Below are positions 9,076 to 17,641 of a stretch of DNA of 64,000 nt, one piece after another. Origin of the DNA: Sediminihaliea albiluteola (GTDB lineage Bacteria; Pseudomonadota; Gammaproteobacteria; Pseudomonadales; Halieaceae); assembly GCF_014077625.1 (NCBI RefSeq), contig NZ_JACFXU010000013.1, forward strand, positions 930,001-994,000, in the 5' to 3' direction. The position numbers and the translations under genes were made by a program. Below the pieces are notes generated by a model. The model ran no database searches. It was not told the DNA's origin and worked only from the letters and a program-made list of their open reading frames with translations. The stretch's first letter is position 1. Every line of letters begins with the position of its first letter.

Positions 9076-10428
9076 TTATGCCAACTCCTGCAGCGTATCA
9101 GTCAGGGCTGATAGCAGGCTATCAATCTCCGCTTGCTCAACGATAAAAGGCAAGCCTATTTGCAGCGTGTCGCCGCCATAGCGCAGATAAAAACCCTTTT
9201 CCCACATGCGCATGGCCACTTCAAAGGGGCGCAGAGCTGGCTCGCCGGGATAGGGCTGTAATTGCAGAGCCCCAGCGAATCCAAAATTGCGAATATCCGT
9301 CACATAAGGCGCCGTGTGTAACTCGTGCAAAGCCTGCTCAAAGTACGGCGCCAGTTGTGCCACCCGCTGCGGCAATTGCTCCTGCTCCAAAATACTTAAG
9401 TTGGCAAGCGCCGCCGCGCAGGCCACTGGGTGGGCCGAATAAGTGTAGCCATGCGGAAACTCCAACATATAGTCCGCTCCGCCCTGAGCCATAAAAGTCT
9501 GATAAATATCTGACTTGGCAATCACCGCGCCCATGGGTATCGCGCCATTGGTGAGCTGCTTGGCTACATTCATGATATCGGGCACCACGCCAAAAGCCTC
9601 GGCGCCGCTCATGGCGCCACAGCGGCCAAAAGCAGTAATCACTTCATCGAAGATCAGTAAAATATCCTGTGCATCGCAGATCTCACGCAAGCGCTGCAAA
9701 TAGCCCACAGGGGGCGGAATCACCCCTGCTGAGCCCGCCATCGGCTCGACAATTACCGCAGCGATGTTAGAGGCATCGTGCAGTGCAATGAGCTCTAACA
9801 AGTCATCGGCTAGATCAGCGCCCTTCACAGGCATCCCTTTAGAGAAAGCATTCTCGGCCAATAAAGTGTGGGCTAAATGCTCCACCTCGAGGCCTTGACC
9901 AAAGAGCTTGCGATTAGCAGCGATACCGCCGACCGCCATGCCACCAAAATTAACCCCGTGATAGCCCTTACTGCGCCCTATTAATTTGGTCTTAGTCGGC
10001 TGCCCCTTTAGTCGCCAGTACGCTCGGGCCATTTTTAATGCGGTATCGGCACACTCAGAACCGGAGTTAGTAAAAAACACATAATCTAAACCCTCTGGCG
10101 TCAGGGCTTTGATTTTATTCGCCAACTCGAAAGCACTTGGATGACCAAACTGAAAAGCCGGGGCATAATCCAAAGTCTGCAATTGCTGCGTCACGGCAGC
10201 AGTGATCTCTGGGCGGTTATGACCCGCACCGCTGCACCATAGCCCCGACAAGCCATCAAAAACTCGGCGCCCGCGATCATCAATAAAGTAACAGCCATCG
10301 GCAGCTACAATCATCCGCGGATCCCGCTTAAACTGGCGATTGCCCGTGTAAGGCATCCAGTGAGCGTCCAAGAACTCTTGGCTATAGCGCTGGGACTGCT
10401 GGGGCATATGGCTCATATCTAGACTCAC
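9076..10428 (-). CDS. Class III omega-amino acid:pyruvate aminotransferase (second copy)
   Basis: A 450-residue PLP enzyme, paralogous in family to the gene at 2232. Marks are WMPYTGNRQFK at the N-terminus, FDGLSGLWCSGAGH, FTNSGSECADTALK, YHGVNFGGMAVGG, IFDEVITAFGR with Asp261, and the Schiff-base lysine Lys290 in NVAKQLTNGA. The pattern is that of beta-alanine:pyruvate transaminase, yielding malonate semialdehyde and alanine, though other omega-amines are accepted by this group. The start could also be Met5 or Met8; the first ATG is kept because no ribosome site separates them. An AEC carrier follows on the same strand. No malonate-semialdehyde dehydrogenase is adjacent. Confidence 0.88.
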   Translation of the reverse strand: MSLDMSHMPQQSQRYSQEFLDAHWMPYTGNRQFKRDPRMIVAADGCYFIDDRGRRVFDGLSGLWCSGAGHNRPEITAAVTQQLQTLDYAPAFQFGHPSAFELANKIKALTPEGLDYVFFTNSGSECADTALKMARAYWRLKGQPTKTKLIGRSKGYHGVNFGGMAVGGIAANRKLFGQGLEVEHLAHTLLAENAFSKGMPVKGADLADDLLELIALHDASNIAAVIVEPMAGSAGVIPPPVGYLQRLREICDAQDILLIFDEVITAFGRCGAMSGAEAFGVVPDIMNVAKQLTNGAIPMGAVIAKSDIYQTFMAQGGADYMLEFPHGYTYSAHPVACAAALANLSILEQEQLPQRVAQLAPYFEQALHELHTAPYVTDIRNFGFAGALQLQPYPGEPALRPFEVAMRMWEKGFYLRYGGDTLQIGLPFIVEQAEIDSLLSALTDTLQELA

Positions 10429-10609
10429 AAAATCGAAAAGCTCAAAGCATTCTAGAGTACAGCCGCAATTTCACCAATCAATCCCTGCCCAATACTCCGC
10501 GATACTCAGCCATCCAAGTGGCCGTCCTGTTGCCAAGCTGGTGAATTGGCTATGATTCGCCCTTGCTAATTTTTATCACCATGCCAATCAATCCTGAAGG
10601 GAAGCTATC

Positions 10610-11191
10610 ATGCTGATCAGAATACTAAGCTGTATGGCACTATTACTCTGCGCCGCTCCACTATCTGCCCATGAGGCAGCTGATATCGCCGGCGGCTTTA
10701 GCAGTGGCTTTATGCACCCTATTCTTGGCTGGGACCATGTTGCCGCGATGGTGGCCGTCGGGCTCTGGGGGGCTATATTGAAAAATCCGGCACTCTGGAT
10801 ACTGCCTATTACCTTCCCTCTGGTCATGGCTGTCGGCGGAGCTCTGGGCCTTGCTGGGATACCTTTAGCGGGCGTTGAAGTTGGCATTGCAGCATCTGCA
10901 CTGGTACTGGGTGTAGCTGTATTAACAGCCCTGCGCCCTGCCCTTTGGCTCGCGGCGATTGTAGTCGGCTGCTTTGCCATTTTCCACGGTCACGCGCACG
11001 GTAGCGAACTGCCTCAGGCGGCTAACCCTTTGGCCTATAGCTTGGGCTTTGTCATTGCCACTGGTCTACTGCACCTAGCCGGCATAGCCTTTGGTCTGCT
11101 GACTAAATGGCAGCTTGGCCAGGCCCTCGTGAGAGCCGGTGGCGCCATCATCGCCATTGCCGGCGCTTGGTTTTTAATCCAAGCCTGGTAG
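10610..11191 (+). CDS. HupE/UreJ-family membrane protein (probable nickel/cobalt permease)
   Basis: A 193-residue protein with a cleavable-looking signal (cut near LSA-HEA) and about six membrane helices. It carries the two histidine signatures of HupE/UreJ: HPILGWDH near residue 36 and FHGHAHGSE near residue 125. Family members are secondary nickel or cobalt permeases linked to hydrogenase or urease, but neither enzyme is encoded in this window. The ATG follows an AAGGGAAG ribosome site. A second, shorter-motif HupE-like gene starts five bases after its stop, so both are probably translated from one message. Confidence 0.8.
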   Translation: MLIRILSCMALLLCAAPLSAHEAADIAGGFSSGFMHPILGWDHVAAMVAVGLWGAILKNPALWILPITFPLVMAVGGALGLAGIPLAGVEVGIAASALVLGVAVLTALRPALWLAAIVVGCFAIFHGHAHGSELPQAANPLAYSLGFVIATGLLHLAGIAFGLLTKWQLGQALVRAGGAIIAIAGAWFLIQAW

Positions 11192-11196
11192 TGAGC

Positions 11197-11784
11197 ATGC
11201 GCAGCTTTCTGCTACTTGTCGGCCTCAGTTTGCCCCAGATCGCTTGGTCTCACAGCCCAATAGCTGGTATCGGCCAATTCTACGGCGGCCTGCTGCACCC
11301 TCTGATGGTGCCGGCACATGCCTTGGCGCTCACAGTTTTTGCCCTACTAATAGGTCAAAGTGGCATCCGGGCCATGCGCCTAGGCTATCCGCCTTTCATG
11401 CTGTGCTTGGCTGTCGGACTGGTACTAGCAGGTTTTGACATCAGCTTAGGGCTTAACAGTGAGCAAGGCTTATTAGTCATTGCTTTGTTGTGCGCCGCAT
11501 TAGTGGCCTTGCAGTGGCGACCGCCACTGAGCCTGTTTGCTGTGCTGGGCACAGGCCTAGGAGTGCTTATTGGCGCTGACTCTGGGGTACAGGGACTGTC
11601 GAGACAAGAAACTTTCGCAGCTTTGCTTGGCTGCTGGCTAGGCGCGACAATCGCGCTAATTGTGGTGGCCGGTGTGGTAGAGCTGCTTCAGAGACCTTGG
11701 CAGCGTATTGGGGTCAGGGTGATCGGCTCATGGGGGGTCGCCAGCTCAGTACTAGTACTGGCGCTGACGACCCTGAGAACTTAA
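11197..11784 (+). CDS. HupE/UreJ-like membrane protein, second of a pair
   Basis: A 195-residue, very hydrophobic protein with a signal-like N-terminus ending near IAWSHSP and about six helices. HPLMVPAHALAL near residue 30 mirrors the HPxxGxDH signature of HupE but lacks the aspartate and the second histidine cluster. The frame extends 30 codons upstream inside the first gene, but the ATG at 11197 yields a proper signal and starts five bases after the preceding stop. Its last four bases overlap the end of the convergent flavoprotein gene. Probably a partner or degenerate paralogue of the HupE protein before it; function is inferred from family only. Confidence 0.62.
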   Translation: MRSFLLLVGLSLPQIAWSHSPIAGIGQFYGGLLHPLMVPAHALALTVFALLIGQSGIRAMRLGYPPFMLCLAVGLVLAGFDISLGLNSEQGLLVIALLCAALVALQWRPPLSLFAVLGTGLGVLIGADSGVQGLSRQETFAALLGCWLGATIALIVVAGVVELLQRPWQRIGVRVIGSWGVASSVLVLALTTLRT

Positions 11785-13493
11785 TCCTGGTACTGGTTAA
11801 TGGACTTCGCCGCTTGATAAGCAAAGGTCATCGCGGGCCCCAGTGTTGAACCCGGTCCGGGGTAACATGGCAGGGTCGGTGCACTGCAGTTGCCAATCGC
11901 ATATAGGCCCTCAATTACTGAGCCATCTTCGTGCATCACTTGAGCATCAGCAGTGATTACCATGCCACCTTGGGTGCCAAAATCACCCGGATCTACACGG
12001 ATAGCGTAGTAAGGCGGCTTGTTGATAGACGCCAAACAGGGGTTTGGTTCAAAGCGCGGGTCACCGTAGTAGCGATCATAAGCTGAGTCGCCACGCTGGT
12101 AGTCTGTATCCACACCGGTGCGGGCAAACTCATTCATTTTGTCGACGGTGTTTTGCAGGCCAACAGGGTCCACATTAATCTTCTGCGCCAGCTCAGCTAC
12201 GGTGTCAGCTTTAGCAAAGAAACCCTCGGACTCGTAGCGCCCTGGCAACAGCCAGTCTGGGCGGAATTTGCTGTTATACAGCGGCCCAACGAAATAGCGT
12301 GCCCGGAAGCTGGCATCAAATATCTGCCAGGAAGGGTTACAGGGATACTCATCGCTGTGCTTGCGGAAAGTTTCTTGCTGGAAAGCCATGTAGTTCTGGG
12401 ATTCATTACCAAAACGCTCACCGGCTGGGTTGACCACCGCTGAGCCCGGATAGGATTTTTCCATGATGCTTAAGCGAGGAATCTCTTCGCCTGGCACAGA
12501 CAAAGTATTACACCACCAGGCCTCGTCCAGGCGGTGCATCTTGGCCCCTAAGCGCATCCCTTCTAGGATGGCATCACCGGTATTATCCAGCGAGCCCGCG
12601 CTCCAGCGATGGTCTGTGGGCTTGGGCAGATACTTCTCGCGCATCTCTTGGTTGTGCTCAAAACCACCGGCTGCCAATATCACAGCCTTGCGCGCCTGAA
12701 TGCGCAAGGGCTGGCCATTTCGAGTGACTTCTACACCCACGACTTTGCCATCTTCATCGACAAGCTTGGTCATTGGGGTGTTAAGCCACAGCGGAATATC
12801 GCGATCCTGCATCGAGGCCCTTAAGCGAGCGACACCGGCACAACCGGTGGCTAGACGGCGGTGATACTTGTCTTTGAGGCGCCAAGGGATGTCCAGCAAG
12901 TAATCGAAGACCAGTTTGGCGGCAGTCTTCCACCAACCGGGCTGCTGCCCTATCAGCAGGGCTGCCTCCACTTGGGTGATACCGATTAGACCACCTAGGT
13001 GCATCATAGGGTGAGTCCGACGCAGTCGTCGCCACTCTTCACCCAGCTTATCAGCGGCAAAAACCTCGGGCTCCATAGAGCGGTGACCAACACGGGCCCC
13101 TTCGAGGTTAGTGTAATAATCAGGATAGTGTTCCAAAGATACATAGCGCACTTGGGTGCGCTCATGTAGGAAGTCGACCATTTTCGGCCCGTTCTCAAGA
13201 AAGGCCTGCAATTGATATTCGGGGACTTCTTCTTCAGTAATCAACTGACGGAGATACTTATGCGCATCTTCAATAGAGTCCTGCGCGCCCTCCGCCTTGG
13301 CATAGCGGTTGCAGGGTATCCACACGCCGCCTCCAGAAATAGAGCTGGTGCCGCCGTATAAATCGGACTTTTCAATCACCAAGACATCGCGCGTGCCCAT
13401 CTCATAGTTGCACAGCGCGGCTGTTAGCCCGCCATTTCCGGAACCGACTACTACCACATCGAAACTATAATCCCACTGTTGCGCTGTGCTCAT
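11781..13493 (-). CDS. FAD-dependent oxidoreductase, 3-ketosteroid delta-1-dehydrogenase-like
   Basis: A 570-residue flavoprotein of the succinate dehydrogenase/fumarate reductase-KstD class. The FAD Rossmann motif VVVGSGNGGLTAAL is at the N-terminus, followed by TSSISGGGVWIP; the C-terminal PPYYAIRVDPGDFGTQGG and CSAPTLPCYPGPGSTLGPAMT segments are characteristic of 3-ketosteroid-delta-1-dehydrogenases and close relatives that introduce ring-A double bonds in steroids. It stands alone: no kshA, hsa or ltp genes lie nearby. It is divergent from cytochrome c' and overlaps the HupE-like gene by four bases at its 3' end. Other 4-ene-3-keto or cyclic enone substrates are possible. Confidence 0.78.
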   Translation of the reverse strand: MSTAQQWDYSFDVVVVGSGNGGLTAALCNYEMGTRDVLVIEKSDLYGGTSSISGGGVWIPCNRYAKAEGAQDSIEDAHKYLRQLITEEEVPEYQLQAFLENGPKMVDFLHERTQVRYVSLEHYPDYYTNLEGARVGHRSMEPEVFAADKLGEEWRRLRRTHPMMHLGGLIGITQVEAALLIGQQPGWWKTAAKLVFDYLLDIPWRLKDKYHRRLATGCAGVARLRASMQDRDIPLWLNTPMTKLVDEDGKVVGVEVTRNGQPLRIQARKAVILAAGGFEHNQEMREKYLPKPTDHRWSAGSLDNTGDAILEGMRLGAKMHRLDEAWWCNTLSVPGEEIPRLSIMEKSYPGSAVVNPAGERFGNESQNYMAFQQETFRKHSDEYPCNPSWQIFDASFRARYFVGPLYNSKFRPDWLLPGRYESEGFFAKADTVAELAQKINVDPVGLQNTVDKMNEFARTGVDTDYQRGDSAYDRYYGDPRFEPNPCLASINKPPYYAIRVDPGDFGTQGGMVITADAQVMHEDGSVIEGLYAIGNCSAPTLPCYPGPGSTLGPAMTFAYQAAKSINQYQD

Positions 13494-13617
13494 GTAACAC
13501 CTCTACTAGATTAATAAGGCCATGGTATCCTAGTCGCTGCCCTTTTCCGCGGGCTTGAGGCCGCGAAAGAGGCTTAGGTTTAATAAATTGTCCGCTATTG
13601 ACACCTAAGTCCAACAG

Positions 13618-13636
13618 TTGCCACTTAAATTGGCAA
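13618..13636. promoter_or_regulatory. Inverted repeat, possible operator between flavoprotein and cytochrome c' genes
   Basis: TTGCCA and TGGCAA are exact inverted copies separated by seven AT-rich bases (CTTAAAT). The repeat lies in the 221-base divergent region, immediately upstream of a promoter-like sequence for cytochrome c'. Size and spacing suit a dimeric regulator site; no regulator gene adjoins it, so the binder is unknown. Confidence 0.4.
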
Positions 13637-13646
13637 TATATCGCTC

Positions 13647-13676
13647 TTGCCTTAGATCGACAGCACTAGCTAAGAT
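13647..13676 (+). promoter_or_regulatory. Candidate sigma-70 promoter for cytochrome c'
   Basis: TTGCCT, 18 bases, then TAAGAT, ending 38 bases before the cytochrome c' ATG. The -10 box is acceptable and the -35 box has four or five matches; spacing is at the upper limit. Confidence 0.4.
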
Positions 13677-13714
13677 GCGCAGTTAATTACTTAGCAGCAA
13701 CAAAGGAATCCGAT

Positions 13715-14197
13715 ATGCGCTCATTCATTCGCCGCACGCTGGTCGCCTCAGCGACCATCGCCAGCATCGCCCTGACTCCTGTGGCACTTTCTCACCTCGA
13801 CGACAAAGAGCCAATGCAGTCCTACCGGCAGTCTTTCTTCACCTTAGTAGCGCTTAACTTTGGCCCTATCGGCGCCATGGTTAAAGGGGACATGCCCTGG
13901 GACGACACCAAGATGAAGGCTTACGCTCAGGATTTCGCAGCACTGACAGAGCTGGATTTATTGCGCGGTTTCGCACCGGGCACAGACAAGGGCACCACAC
14001 GTGCTAAGCCGGAAATCTGGGAAAACAGCGAAGATTTTGCTAAAAAGTTTGCCGACTTACAGGCCGCGGCTCAGAACTTAAACGAAGTCGTCAACAGTGG
14101 CGCTGAGCGCAAAGCGATTGCTCAAGCGGTGGGCGCTGCAGGACAAAGCTGCAAAGCTTGCCACGACGATTACAAAGCGAAAAATTATCTCTACTAA
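13715..14197 (+). CDS. Cytochrome c' (class II c-type cytochrome)
   Basis: A 160-residue exported haem protein. A Sec signal (cut near VALS-HLD) is followed by a four-helix-bundle-type sequence and a C-terminal CKACH haem-attachment motif (Cys146, Cys149, His150) only ten residues from the end, as in cytochrome c' and c556. These periplasmic proteins bind NO or transfer electrons. A strong AAAGGA ribosome site precedes the ATG. The gene is convergent with a cytochrome b561, with which such genes are often paired, and shares a hairpin terminator with it. Confidence 0.87.
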   Translation: MRSFIRRTLVASATIASIALTPVALSHLDDKEPMQSYRQSFFTLVALNFGPIGAMVKGDMPWDDTKMKAYAQDFAALTELDLLRGFAPGTDKGTTRAKPEIWENSEDFAKKFADLQAAAQNLNEVVNSGAERKAIAQAVGAAGQSCKACHDDYKAKNYLY

Positions 14198-14210
14198 GCC
14201 CAAGCTCAAA

Positions 14211-14241
14211 GCACTGCCAGCGGCCCTAGCCCTGGCAGTGC
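14211..14241. terminator. Hairpin between convergent cytochrome genes
   Basis: A perfect 10-base-pair stem (GCACTGCCAG with its complement CTGGCAGTGC at 14232-14241) around an 11-base loop, placed between the stop codons of the convergent cytochrome c' and b561 genes. No T-run follows on either strand, so it may act with Rho or as an RNA-stabilising stem. Confidence 0.55.
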
Positions 14242-14247
14242 GCTAAA

Positions 14248-14904
14248 TCACCAGTAGCTAACGGGCGCTGGCACCAAGGCCAATAGCCCCCACAGAGCTG
14301 CAGCCACCAGCAAAGCAATCACTATCGCCCACCACCCTGGGCGCGTCGGCTCAAGACCCTCCCTAGCTCGCGCAGAACCGCGCAGCATAGCCTGGATTAA
14401 AGGCTGCTTATGTCGCCATTGATGGTAGAACACCGCCAGAATATGCACTGCGATCATGACCAGCAATACATCAAATGCGATTACGTGTACTTGTCCCATG
14501 CGGTCCTGCCATTCACTGCTGGCAAGGTGATACAAGGGCCCATCAAACAAGATATCGTCGCTATTGAATAAGCCGCTGACAATTTGCAAAAAAAGCATAG
14601 CCAGCAACAGCATTACCGACCAGCCACCGAGAGGATTGTGCCCTGCGCCGGGCCCCACCTGCCCTTTGAGATAGGCAAGCACCGTCCTGGGGCCGCGCAG
14701 AAAGGAACTGAAACGGGAGGCATGACTGCCAACAAAACCCCAGAGCACACGAGTTAGCAATAACACCAGGAGGGTGTAAGCCAAGCGTTCGTGCCAATCC
14801 ATGTGGCCTTCTTTAGCTGTCCACCAAGACAGCGCAATGATGACAACGAGGGACCAATGAAACAGGCGTGTGGGCCAATCCCAAAGCTTATAGGCGCTCA
14901 CCAT
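14248..14904 (-). CDS. Cytochrome b561-family membrane protein
   Basis: A 218-residue di-haem-type b cytochrome of the Ni/Fe-hydrogenase cyt-b/b561 superfamily. WDWPTRLFHWSLV at the N-terminus carries the first haem-ligand histidine; further histidines lie in the second and fourth helices (MDWHERLAY, MGQVHVIAFD, AVHILAVFYHQW). Four core membrane helices plus a C-terminal one are visible. It would pass electrons between the quinone pool and a periplasmic partner; cytochrome c' encoded tail-to-tail is the obvious candidate, by context only. Confidence 0.84.
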   Translation of the reverse strand: MVSAYKLWDWPTRLFHWSLVVIIALSWWTAKEGHMDWHERLAYTLLVLLLTRVLWGFVGSHASRFSSFLRGPRTVLAYLKGQVGPGAGHNPLGGWSVMLLLAMLFLQIVSGLFNSDDILFDGPLYHLASSEWQDRMGQVHVIAFDVLLVMIAVHILAVFYHQWRHKQPLIQAMLRGSARAREGLEPTRPGWWAIVIALLVAAALWGLLALVPAPVSYW

Positions 14905-14936
14905 AAAAAGTCTCCGCTAGGCTGGCACAACAAAAA

Positions 14937-16271
14937 TCAAGGCGCTTGTAGTAACTCAAGCAAGGCGGTGACAGTAGCTTCTACACCAGTAGTCACAGCA
15001 GGCTCTGGACTGATTTTAAACAGCGGCGAGTGATGCGAAGGGACTGCCGGGCCGCCAGCTTGTTCCCGCTCAAAGTCAGCTTTTGGTGTACCCCCTACGC
15101 TAAAGTAGGTGCTGGGGATATAGGGCTCGGTGGTAAAGAAGGGAAAGTCTTCAGCGCCCATACCCTTACGCCGCTCCGGTGAGGCCAGCGCCTCCGCACC
15201 CAGCTTTTCTATCCAGGTTTTGCGCAGGCGCTGAGTCAAGGGGACATCGTTAACAGTCGGTGGCACCCACTCTTGTGACACAATCACTTCCGGTAATTTG
15301 TCTTCTGGCAAACCCGCTACCCGCCCCATATTTTCAGCTACTCGTTTAATGCCATCGAGCAGTAGCTGACGGGTCTCTAAATCGTCATTGCGCACGGTGA
15401 GCTGTAAATGGGCTCGATCGGAAATAATATTGTGCTTAGTGCCAGCATGAAATGAGCCGACAGTAATCACACCGGCATAGCGCGGGGCCTTTTCACGACT
15501 AATGATGTTCTGCAAAGCCACCACGATTTGGCTGCCAAGCAACACCGGATCAACGCCACGATGTGGACTCGCCCCATGGGCGCCAACTCCATGAACAATA
15601 ATATCCACCGTGTCAGCACCCGAGTAGGGAGACTCATCAGTGACTGCGATTTTGCCAGCCTCTAGATCGGAACTGACATGAAAAGCTAGGGCGTAATCAG
15701 GCTGACCAAAACGCTGCCATAGATTATCCTCCATCATCATTTTGGCCCCGAACACCCGCTCCTCAGCGGGCTGACCGATCAGCATCAGGGTCCCGGACCA
15801 CTGATCTTTGCGCTCGGCCATCGCGCGAGCCGTACCGACTAAACTGGTGATATGCACATCGTGACCACAGGCGTGCATCACAAAGACTTCATTGCCATCT
15901 TCATCAATCTGTTTGGCTCGCGAGGCATTTTCCAGTCCCGACTTCTCCTCCACTGGCAGACCGTCCATATCGGCACGCATCATCACCAATGGCCCGGGAC
16001 CATTTTCCATCATGGCAACTACCCCAGTACCACCAACGCCCTCAGTCACCTCAAAGCCAGCATCGCGCAACTCTTTGGCTAAACGCGCCGCGGTTTTGAT
16101 CTCCATGCCAGACAATTCAGGGTTCCGGTGGAAGTAATCAAACAGTGGTGCAAGATGCGATTGATAATCGGCCGCTACGGCATCACTCAAGTTTGCTGCC
16201 TGCAATGTTGGCAAGGCGATGGCGCAGCCAAAAGCGGCAGCAGCGATAGTCTTAAGTGGCTTGAGCATCAT
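14937..16271 (-). CDS. Exported M20-family amidohydrolase/peptidase
   Basis: A 444-residue zinc hydrolase of the M20D (hippurate/IAA-amino acid hydrolase-like) group. It has an N-terminal Sec signal ending near LQA-ANL, so it should act in the periplasm. Metal-site segments are MRADMDGLPV, MHACGHDVH, GQPAEER and the final H near PSHHSPLF; DTVDIIVHGVGAHGA marks the lid/dimerisation domain. Substrate may be an N-acyl amino acid or dipeptide. It lies 32 bases upstream of the b561 gene on the same strand, but no functional link is apparent. Confidence 0.87.
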   Translation of the reverse strand: MMLKPLKTIAAAAFGCAIALPTLQAANLSDAVAADYQSHLAPLFDYFHRNPELSGMEIKTAARLAKELRDAGFEVTEGVGGTGVVAMMENGPGPLVMMRADMDGLPVEEKSGLENASRAKQIDEDGNEVFVMHACGHDVHITSLVGTARAMAERKDQWSGTLMLIGQPAEERVFGAKMMMEDNLWQRFGQPDYALAFHVSSDLEAGKIAVTDESPYSGADTVDIIVHGVGAHGASPHRGVDPVLLGSQIVVALQNIISREKAPRYAGVITVGSFHAGTKHNIISDRAHLQLTVRNDDLETRQLLLDGIKRVAENMGRVAGLPEDKLPEVIVSQEWVPPTVNDVPLTQRLRKTWIEKLGAEALASPERRKGMGAEDFPFFTTEPYIPSTYFSVGGTPKADFEREQAGGPAVPSHHSPLFKISPEPAVTTGVEATVTALLELLQAP

Positions 16272-16372
16272 ATCAATTTCCTTCTTTTCCTATAGCGCTT
16301 TGCGCCACAGAACTGAGGACGCAAAACAAAACACGTATTTTTCAGACTAACAAGCTAGGGACAAAGCAGCAA

Positions 16373-16789
16373 TTAACCTGGCGCTTGTAACAGTCGCTCT
16401 GCTAGAGAGAGGTCATAACCAAGCTGTTGCGCCCGATCTCTAGCTGCTGCACGCTCCTCCTCAGGGCGTGACACCACCCACAAATTGGCACAGCGTGTAC
16501 CGCTGCGGCAGAAAGACAGCACCCGCCCGCCTTGATCAAAGATAGCGGCTAACTCTTCTAGGGCAATGCCGGGGAAGTTCATTCCGTTAACGGGTACATA
16601 GCGGTATTCAAGACCCTGCTCTGCCGCTGCCGCGGCAATCGCTTCACTACTGGGCTGTCCGGGCGACTCCCCATCTGGGCGATTGTTCAAAATAAGTTTG
16701 TAGCCAGCCGCCGCGATTGCAGGTACATCTTCCGGGGTGATTTGTGCCGATGTGCCCACTTGGGGAGACAGCTCAACAATCTTCATCAT
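16373..16789 (-). CDS. TIGR01244-type DSP-PTP-like phosphatase/sulfurtransferase-like protein
   Basis: A 138-residue cytoplasmic protein of the small dual-specificity-phosphatase-like family found alone or fused to beta-lactamase-fold hydrolases. It shows QVGTSAQITPEDV and NNRPDGES near the N-terminus, the YVPVNGM strand, and CRSGTRC (Cys94-Arg99) as the phosphate-binding loop with its nucleophile. In sulfide-oxidising bacteria such domains accompany persulfide dioxygenases. Start chosen at the first of two ATGs; a GTG four codons upstream is also open. No operon partner: flanked by 83-101-base gaps. Confidence 0.74.
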   Translation of the reverse strand: MMKIVELSPQVGTSAQITPEDVPAIAAAGYKLILNNRPDGESPGQPSSEAIAAAAAEQGLEYRYVPVNGMNFPGIALEELAAIFDQGGRVLSFCRSGTRCANLWVVSRPEEERAAARDRAQQLGYDLSLAERLLQAPG

Positions 16790-16865
16790 ATATTTTCTCA
16801 CTCACCGCTTCCTAGCGGCTCAAATAATTGGCTTGAGGGCTAAAGCACTTGCCATAGCCACTGAC

Positions 16866-17540
16866 TCATTGGCTCCGCGCTTCATCGAGTGCAGCCCGTA
16901 GACGCAATGCCCAAGAGCGCAACATACGGTTTGCTTCGGCGGAATTAGTCACACTGTTAGTCCACTGCAAGCGATGATGATCCACTGCCCTTTTGCGGTC
17001 GACCACCCGTCCAAGTACCTCATTGCTGGTAGCATCGACAAGATCTAGCGATAGAGTCATTTCGCCTGCGCTTGTGGTGTAGGTCGTTTGGCGCGTTGAG
17101 CTGCGCAGATCAGGGGCATTGATATCGAGATCAATGATCGATGGGCGCAACACCAGCACGGCCTCTCCCTGACTAAAATCATCGACGAGATGGTAAGCTG
17201 GGTCGCTCAACAAAGCTTTGCGGAAGTGCTGCTCGCAAGCTGCACTTAGATGCTCTTTAATCTGGTCAACATGCTTCTGAGTCACGCGATTGCTCAGATC
17301 TAAGCGACTTCGATTCTGGTCCCGTAGCCAATTATTGCGAAAGGATACTGAGCAAGGCGCCAGACCGATGGCACGGTAAGCGCTGATATCAACATCAGGC
17401 TTGCGATACATAGCATCGAAAGACTTGCTCGGTACCGAGTGCAAGCCATCGTGGGTGATCACTGGTGAGCTCGCCACACAAGCGCCCAAAACGAGCGTTG
17501 CAAGCAAGGTAAGTGCTGGCATAAAGGTGTTGAGGGACAT
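16866..17540 (-). CDS. DUF3313-family lipoprotein
   Basis: A 224-residue predicted lipoprotein. The signal ends with LVLGAC (Cys21), a good lipobox, and the second residue after the cysteine is alanine, so outer-membrane sorting is expected. The body matches the DUF3313 family, with the pattern VLVLRPSIIDLDINAPD and SLDLVDATSNEVLGR. Function is unknown; proteins of this kind resemble other small LPS- or assembly-associated lipoproteins. It stands alone on the minus strand, 100 bases before the TauE gene's stop. Confidence 0.74.
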   Translation of the reverse strand: MSLNTFMPALTLLATLVLGACVASSPVITHDGLHSVPSKSFDAMYRKPDVDISAYRAIGLAPCSVSFRNNWLRDQNRSRLDLSNRVTQKHVDQIKEHLSAACEQHFRKALLSDPAYHLVDDFSQGEAVLVLRPSIIDLDINAPDLRSSTRQTTYTTSAGEMTLSLDLVDATSNEVLGRVVDRKRAVDHHRLQWTNSVTNSAEANRMLRSWALRLRAALDEARSQ

Positions 17541-17641
17541 AGGTATTTCCTTTAAGTGGATCTAGCAAAAGAAGCCCAAACTATAGCCTAATTGAGCGTA
17601 CTTTGTTGACTGGAGCTAGGCCCGAAAACGCGGCTTAGTGC

